Assembly (NCBI GenBank): GCA_964019165.1
Contig: OZ025267.1
Location: 5,237,410-5,301,409, forward strand
Length of the DNA: 64,000 nucleotides
Origin: Mastigias papua
Taxonomy: Eukaryota > Cnidaria > Scyphozoa > Rhizostomeae > Mastigiidae
Direction of reading: 5' to 3'
Under the pieces are notes generated by a model. The model had not been told where the DNA came from, ran no database searches, and was given only the letters and a program-made list of their open reading frames with translations. Shown here piece after piece: positions 58,259 to 64,000 of the stretch (position 1 is the first letter of the stretch; each line of letters opens with the position of its first letter). The position numbers and the translations under genes are program-made.

Positions 58259-59392
58259 ATGTCCTTATTTACTATTTTGCTGGAGTTGTCACCGTTTTGT
58301 GCTATTTTGTATTTTTACATGCTGTGGAATAGAACTAAGCACTCAAAACCACCAAATGTGTTTTTGAAAGAGTCATTATTCAACTCCATAGCTGTACAAT
58401 ATTGTGATGAGTTCTTGAGAAAGCCATACGTACCAACTGTCTGGGCATTTTCACCACAATTGCATAGCAAGTACTTTGCATTTAAGCCGACAATGTCGAC
58501 TCAAAACAGAACGGAGTATCTGGAAGTCAAGAATGGGAGGCTTGTTGGAATTACTTGGCCTAAAGTAGATACAAGTTTTAGAATTCGAGCAGACAGTCCG
58601 GTTGTAATGTTCATCCCTGATCCCCTTTCAGCGGATAATAGCGTACAGCCTTTTATTGAAACTGCTTTTAAACATGGCTTCAGACCGTCAGTATTTCACC
58701 ATAGAAACTCGGAAAAGTTACCAAGATTGCGTCATGCCTCAGAAAGTATCACCTCGGATCACGGGAAAGGTATTGACTATGTAGATGATTGGAAAGATCT
58801 TGCGGAAGCAGTCTTATACATCGCAAACAAATTTCCTGTGTCGTCTTTATATCTCGTTAGCTTATCCTACGGCAGCACGATGCTACTAAAATTTCTAGTA
58901 TACGATAATGCAGGGTCGAGGTTTGTTAAAGGCGTTGCGACTGTATCTCCTGCCTGGACTGCATTGACCTATCCTTGCTCACCGTTTAAGCCAGTGACAA
59001 ACCAACCAAGACGCAAAGGTAAGCCTCTTAGGCATTCCATTAGCTTGGATTCATTTCTAAGTAAGCTGACAAGGCGTAGAAATCAGCAAGTCCATCGTGA
59101 AAGATTCCAAGACGTCTCTACTGCATTGCCCATAGAGGTGTTTGCTTTGCTTAAAAAGTTAGCTGTTCCTATGTTGATGATCTTTTCAAGAGACGATCCG
59201 GTGCTCACTAGTAATGACAAATACCGCATTGAGGGGATGTGGAAGAATTCAGAATTGCTTTTAGTGGTAGAAACTGCCAATGGTGGTCATGCTGGTTTCT
59301 TGCAGGGTCTCTTGCCAGAAAGCTGGGCTGCAAACCTTGTATTTGTGTATTTCGAAGCTGTTGAAAAATTCAAGGAGGCAACAGTTGGTTAG
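58259..59392 (+). CDS. ABHD1/ABHD3-family alpha/beta hydrolase
   Basis: The frame opens earlier (58217), but the first ATG is at 58259, giving 377 residues against about 400 in ABHD1 and ABHD3. Residues 1-23 form a hydrophobic signal anchor (SLFTILLELSPFCAILYFYM), so the protein is probably a single-pass membrane enzyme. The family-typical PYVPTVWAFSPQLHSKY follows. Catalytic residues seen: Ser203 in SLSYGS, Asp313 in SRDDPVL, His344 in NGGHAGF. Two positions are odd. The usual LPGLTG oxyanion-loop motif is VMFIPDPLSAD, and the nucleophile elbow is S-L-S-Y-G rather than G-x-S-x-G. ABHD3 is a medium-chain phospholipase, but the substrate here is unknown. No introns interrupt the frame; vertebrate homologues are multi-exonic, so a retrocopy origin is possible, though the frame and triad are intact. 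Confidence 0.85.
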   Translation: MSLFTILLELSPFCAILYFYMLWNRTKHSKPPNVFLKESLFNSIAVQYCDEFLRKPYVPTVWAFSPQLHSKYFAFKPTMSTQNRTEYLEVKNGRLVGITWPKVDTSFRIRADSPVVMFIPDPLSADNSVQPFIETAFKHGFRPSVFHHRNSEKLPRLRHASESITSDHGKGIDYVDDWKDLAEAVLYIANKFPVSSLYLVSLSYGSTMLLKFLVYDNAGSRFVKGVATVSPAWTALTYPCSPFKPVTNQPRRKGKPLRHSISLDSFLSKLTRRRNQQVHRERFQDVSTALPIEVFALLKKLAVPMLMIFSRDDPVLTSNDKYRIEGMWKNSELLLVVETANGGHAGFLQGLLPESWAANLVFVYFEAVEKFKEATVG

Positions 59393-59741
59393 GCTTTTGT
59401 GTGTTTGTGACTAAAAGTCAGATTTATGAGGTATGAGATGGCAATTTGAGCCAAATGGACAGAAAGAAACCTATTTATTATGTTCTCTAGTAAGCTTAGA
59501 TATCTTTATTGTTATTGATCCAAGATCTCATCGAGTCTCCTCGTTCCTTATCATCTTTTTAATAGTAAAAGCTAATTGGAAACTAACGCATTTTCCATGT
59601 GTCTCTCTAATGAATCAAAAGTCCGGAAAGAAAGTTTACAGTCTAATGGGGAATAAGTAATCGCATACAATGCGTTGCAACGCTTGTGCACAATGTATGT
59701 TTGTAAGTGTGAATGCACATTGATATGTGTGTATGTATATA

Positions 59742-59780
59742 TACATGCATGCATGCATGTATGCTTACGTATGTATGTAT
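59742..59780. repeat. ATGC/ATGT tetranucleotide repeat
   Basis: catgcatgcatgcatgtatg followed by acgtatgtatgtat; short and imperfect. Confidence 0.7.
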
Positions 59781-59925
59781 AGAAGTATCAAAGAGCGTCA
59801 CGACCAGGGGATGTTATATCCCTCTATCTTCAAATAATTTAAAATAGACTTTGTTTACAAGGTGTACAAGGAGAAACAATTCAGGTAGTAGGTCTGTGTT
59901 TAATCTTATCACTCGCCTTCTTGTT

Positions 59926-59951
59926 CTACTAATACTAATACTAATACTAAA
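59926..59951. repeat. (ACTAAT)n hexanucleotide repeat
   Basis: Four tandem copies of tactaa in ctactaatactaatactaat. Confidence 0.8.
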
Positions 59952-62900
59952 GTTGATCTCATCATTCTGAACTCTTGTCCTAGTTTCCTCCTTTCTTCCT
60001 CTCCTTTGTGTCTGTAGCTTTTGTTTTCTTTATCAGAGCGGTTGTATCCTATACGATTCTGCAGCTCGTTGTTGTCTTCCTTCATTTGTCTTGGCATTAG
60101 AAAACTTCAGATCTATTGACCACTGAGCATTGATCTCAGTCGCTTGAAAGAGTGCATTCACTATTTGGAAAGGGTGCTTTTTCTAAAATCTAATGGACGT
60201 GATTCTAAAAATTATTAGAAGCCCTCTACTCTTCCTTGCTTCTCGCTTCATCACAGCTACAGCTAATATGCTTTTGTGTAAGCAATGTAGACTACAGGCA
60301 TACTGATTTCTTCTTGAAACATCGCGCTAGAAAATATCGTATGACTCTTTAGGAGAACGGACTTGTCACTATTGTTCATTGAAACCCCTGGTTCAATTTT
60401 TCTAATTCAGCAATTGTGATCTTAAAGGTTAGTATGATACCTTGCATTCAGGTGTTTTCATGTCCTAACTTAGACAGAATCTGCTTTATGCAGGATCTGC
60501 CTTGATCTTGTATATTTACAGTCTCCACACCCCTCCCCACAATGAGGACCAGATGACAGTATTATGCTGTCCGACAGCAGAAATTCTGGCATCACTGTAA
60601 TCAAGGTATTTTTTATGGAAATTCCACTAATGGAAGTTCTCACAAGGACACTATTATAGGGAAGAACATCGTGACCACAACCCTGAATATACATTTGTAG
60701 AAAGTGGGCATCACACTCCTTCACATTCACAGTGATAAATTAAGCTTTCTTTTTACATGAGGCTAGACAAATCCTAAAGAGTGCAATTCTTTCCTTAAAA
60801 AAGTTTCTGAGTGGGTTGAGAAAGTTGGGGGAAAGTATTTGATTTTGCCAGCCATTACCGGAGACTGTATTGGGCTGGCAGGTGACTTTCCCCTGTAGCT
60901 AGTATTTCAAAAAATGCCCTGACTTTACGAGTGAGAGCGTTAGAAATCTGCAAAAATACTAGGAATCCATTGTTTTCCTTGTCCTAAAGGTTAAATACAA
61001 TTAACTATTGGATATGGACATGCATCGTCTAGAAATAATCAGTGTACTTTTTAAATAAGAGCCACATTCAGCTCTGATCCCTTATTAAGCAGGTTGCTAT
61101 ATGCTAGGATTTACTGTTTTCTGAGGACCATTATTGTGGGTGGCACGATTGATTGGTTAGTAGGGATAATACCTATGTTAATTGACTGAAACAATTAAAC
61201 GATGGGATCATTCGTTTAGCATGTACGCACGAAGAGGGGAGAGGGTCGAGCAAGAGTGTACGTTTGCGTACGAATGGTGAGGGGGGTTGACGCATCCATG
61301 TACCTGCGCAGCATGAAAAACTAATAGGTTTTGTGCATACATTCTGTAATGTTCTTATTAGGGATAGTCAGTCAGGTATTAATGAATGAATAGCATTGTT
61401 TTTGTAAACGCTGTGCAACGTACCGATCGTTGTGGAAAGAGTAGGAGTGCAGTAAGCCCCCCCCCCAAACACCCCTATCGTGACACGTCCCTGCACTTTC
61501 ATATAATAGAATTGTCCGTTGTTGAAAAAACGAAGCCAAGACCGCTTGCTCTTGTTTTCATCTTGAAGAAAGATGTCTGGGTCATTGTACAATCCCTCGA
61601 TCTATGGAAAGTAGAAAGACATATGTTCTGTACAACATTAGCTGGAATCTACTTTGATGAACCCGAAAACTGTGGAAAAGTAAATTTTCTAAATTGATTT
61701 GTGCAAATTGAAAATAGGCAATATTTGAACTAAGTAGGTAATGCAATTATGAACTATAGAAGAAGTAGTTTTGTTGTGTCATCGATTTTCTTTAAAATTT
61801 ACTGTCATAGGTAACAAAAAGTCTTCTATGATGTCAATCGTATTTATCAACTGTTAGAGCTTCAACACCTGAAAGACTTCTAGATTCAACATATCACACC
61901 CCTATTTTCGCATCGTTCTATTTAAGTTGGCAATACTATACCCCAGGGAACCTTTTAAGCAATTTTCACCAGTGGGAAGTTGACGTCCAGGAGCATCCTG
62001 ACCAGAGGTTGTCCCATCGATTTAATTACTTTACTACTTCTGTTTGATGCTGGGAAAGAGGATCAAACAGCCATTGATCGATAGTAGTAAGACAAAGGAA
62101 AGACAGGCTAAGCTGACAAAGAAATTTCCACCCAACTAGTGGGGAAATTTAACGGTCTGATGGGGACTGTCCCCATTAGTTTGTATGTTAAAGGATTCAA
62201 TGCTTTGCCCAATAACCGAACCGCTATAGCATATAATTGCTCTTAACTTTTTCAAAATTCTCTAAGTTGAATCATAGTCCAGTTTGTCTGCAAATGTCAC
62301 AAAAACTATGAAAGTTTCTTATACGCATATCAATAACTTCAACAGCCGTTTTCTTTCTAGAATGCTCACGCGTATATCTATATTTAGATGAGGCGTCTTC
62401 TTAATTGAAACAGGGTGTTCTCTTAAAAGTTCTGTTTAGACTTCATCCCTTAAATTCCAGTCCTTATTGCCACCCCCCCCCCATTTGAAGATGGCTATCT
62501 CACCATTAAATATATTTAATATCAATGTCAGACTTTGTCGAATTGTTCACGTCACTGCTAGCTATTTAAGCGACTATATTTGCATGTATAAAGGTATGGT
62601 ATCAACTTTGGTCCATGTAGCTTAAAATATGGACACTTTTAAAGTGATTGAGATAATCTTCGACCATGTGGGCTAAACGTATTTGATGCTCACGGAAGAG
62701 AGAAGATATGGATTATGAAGGTTCATTCTTCTACTAAATTTTACAAAATTGTTGCCAGCAATAGCTTTTTAGTTTCAGAATCGATAGAAATGTACCAGCA
62801 AGAACGTATGGCTGATTGCAGCATTTACGAAGCAGAATTAAAATCATTTTGTAACTCCACAAATACAACTAAGTTACTTTCTGTATATTAATGGGCTAGT

Positions 62901-63235
62901 TGTTCCCATATTATTTATATGAATATAAAATGAATCTAATAGCAGATCACGACCACTGACTGCTAAGTGATGGGAGAACCAAAGCTGTTATGTGTTCGAC
63001 ACATTTGACTTCTAAGCTCCAATTGTTTAATACCTCCATAGTTCTAAGAAAGTTGTTACTTCTAAGAAGGCTCCGACTTCTCTGCAATCAAGTACTTATC
63101 ATTTGCTCTGTACGATCTCTGTATCAAGGGGCAAGTTTAGATATGTTCCTTGATAGGGAAAGATCTTAAAGAGACGATGAGAAACAAATGGGCCTTTACG
63201 CTGTTACCGTTCTTCAACATATCCAACTGTTATTT
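59952..63235. other. Intergenic, no gene seen
   Basis: Sequence 3' of the ABHD gene with a C run at about 61458-61466 and another near 62473. Small frames on both strands lack recognisable similarity. A short palindrome lies near 62140-62200 (ggggaaattt, tggggactgtcccca). Confidence 0.35.
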
Positions 63236-63239
63236 TATC

Positions 63240-63370
63240 AAGAGCGACCCCTTGAGCTCAGCCCTCTTTCCAAGAGCCACACAAGAGCTCAGCCACCCTT
63301 GGTAATATGAAGATAATTTTTTGAGCTCAGCCCCCATTCCAAAGAGCATATGCTAATCTAGTGAGCTCCC
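63240..63370. repeat. Small degenerate tandem repeat
   Basis: Three or four units around gagctcagccccctttccaa, spaced 45-60 bp. Confidence 0.5.
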
Positions 63371-64000
63371 ACTCTTGTACTTTCAGCTAGTCCTGTATTA
63401 CGGTGTTACGCAAATTTTCCGTTAATTACATTTTATATATTTAACTTTGAACAGTTAAAATTAAAAATTAGGTATCAGCTTACAGCACAGTGCCTTTCGT
63501 GACGTTTCAGGAAAGCGCCCCTCATTATACGACACGTATTTCCGTTATACTCTCTTGAAGGTTTCTGTCTCAACGTGCACTATTTTCTTTCTACGAGAAT
63601 CAGATACTTGTTGCCAAAATTGACAGTTTCTAAGTTAGATGCGGTACTTTTCAACTTCTAAAACAGTCTGTGAGGCTACTTTTGAAAGCAAAGCAGTGAG
63701 TGCTAACGTTTATTCTCAAAGTCATCGGATTTTGTTTGCCAAAAGAATGTGAGCAATTGAGTGCTTGTGAAATTTTCTGTTACGTTCTCACTTGAGGCTG
63801 AGCATGCTCTGGCAATGTTCGTATTTGTTTTGGCAAATCGAGCCTCAGCGATCATAATTCTCAGAAAAGAGAGAGCTTTCTTGATCTTCTTCTGAGATTA
63901 CTACAGCACCACAGGGTACCAGGATACTTTTATATGGTCACAAGACTTGTTACTGTTGTACTGATCACTTGGAGTCAGATATGGCCTCCCGGAATATGCG
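63371..64000. other. Right edge, no feature seen
   Basis: No exon or repeat that I can support. Confidence 0.35.

Noticed and set aside
61368..61697. Overlapping frames on both strands near a C run
   Set aside because: No recognised domain; the Pro-rich part comes from the C homopolymer.

Overview
The window is animal nuclear DNA: AT-rich, with spliced genes, long introns, many micro- and minisatellites and decayed transposons. Protein matches point to an invertebrate metazoan; I cannot name the phylum. No prokaryotic operons, CRISPR arrays or ribosomal RNA genes are visible.

Four protein-coding genes can be supported. (1) At the left edge, on the minus strand (1-114), lies the first coding exon of a neuronal calcium sensor/visinin-like EF-hand protein; the rest is outside the window. 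(2) A complete WDR36/UTP21 orthologue (SSU-processome WD40 protein) runs on the minus strand from 44877 to 11531. I assembled 23 coding exons whose phases all agree, giving about 910 residues, with introns up to nearly 6 kb. (3) TAMM41 (mitochondrial CDP-diacylglycerol synthase) is an intact, uninterrupted reading frame at 45057-46028 on the plus strand. It is head to head with WDR36 across 179 bp that carry a CCAAT box and a CACGTG E-box. (4) An ABHD1/3-type alpha/beta hydrolase, also uninterrupted, lies at 58259-59392 on the plus strand, with a TATA box about 370 bp upstream.

Layout: 0.1-11.5 kb is intergenic, with a tRNA-derived SINE, several minisatellites and a 717-bp hAT-like element inserted inside a minisatellite. 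11.5-44.9 kb is WDR36; its introns hold an R2/R4-lineage retrotransposon 3' end sandwiched between CATA arrays, two further copies of that element's 3' tail, at least four terminal-inverted-repeat elements, and repeats with hammerhead-ribozyme-like cores. 44.9-46.4 kb is the shared promoter and TAMM41. 46.7-56.5 kb is transposon-rich: a LINE reverse-transcriptase remnant, a palindromic repeat with a 12-bp flanking duplication, a Harbinger-like fragment, a full-length but broken hAT element with 8-bp target duplications, and a 0.45-kb MITE. 57.9-59.4 kb is the ABHD gene, and the remainder to 64 kb shows little beyond simple repeats.

The genes do not form a pathway. WDR36 and TAMM41 (ribosome biogenesis and mitochondrial lipid supply) may share regulation through their common promoter. 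Most structural novelty is in mobile elements and in the WDR36 gene structure: a GC-AG intron, a duplicated exon end and an extended internal exon.
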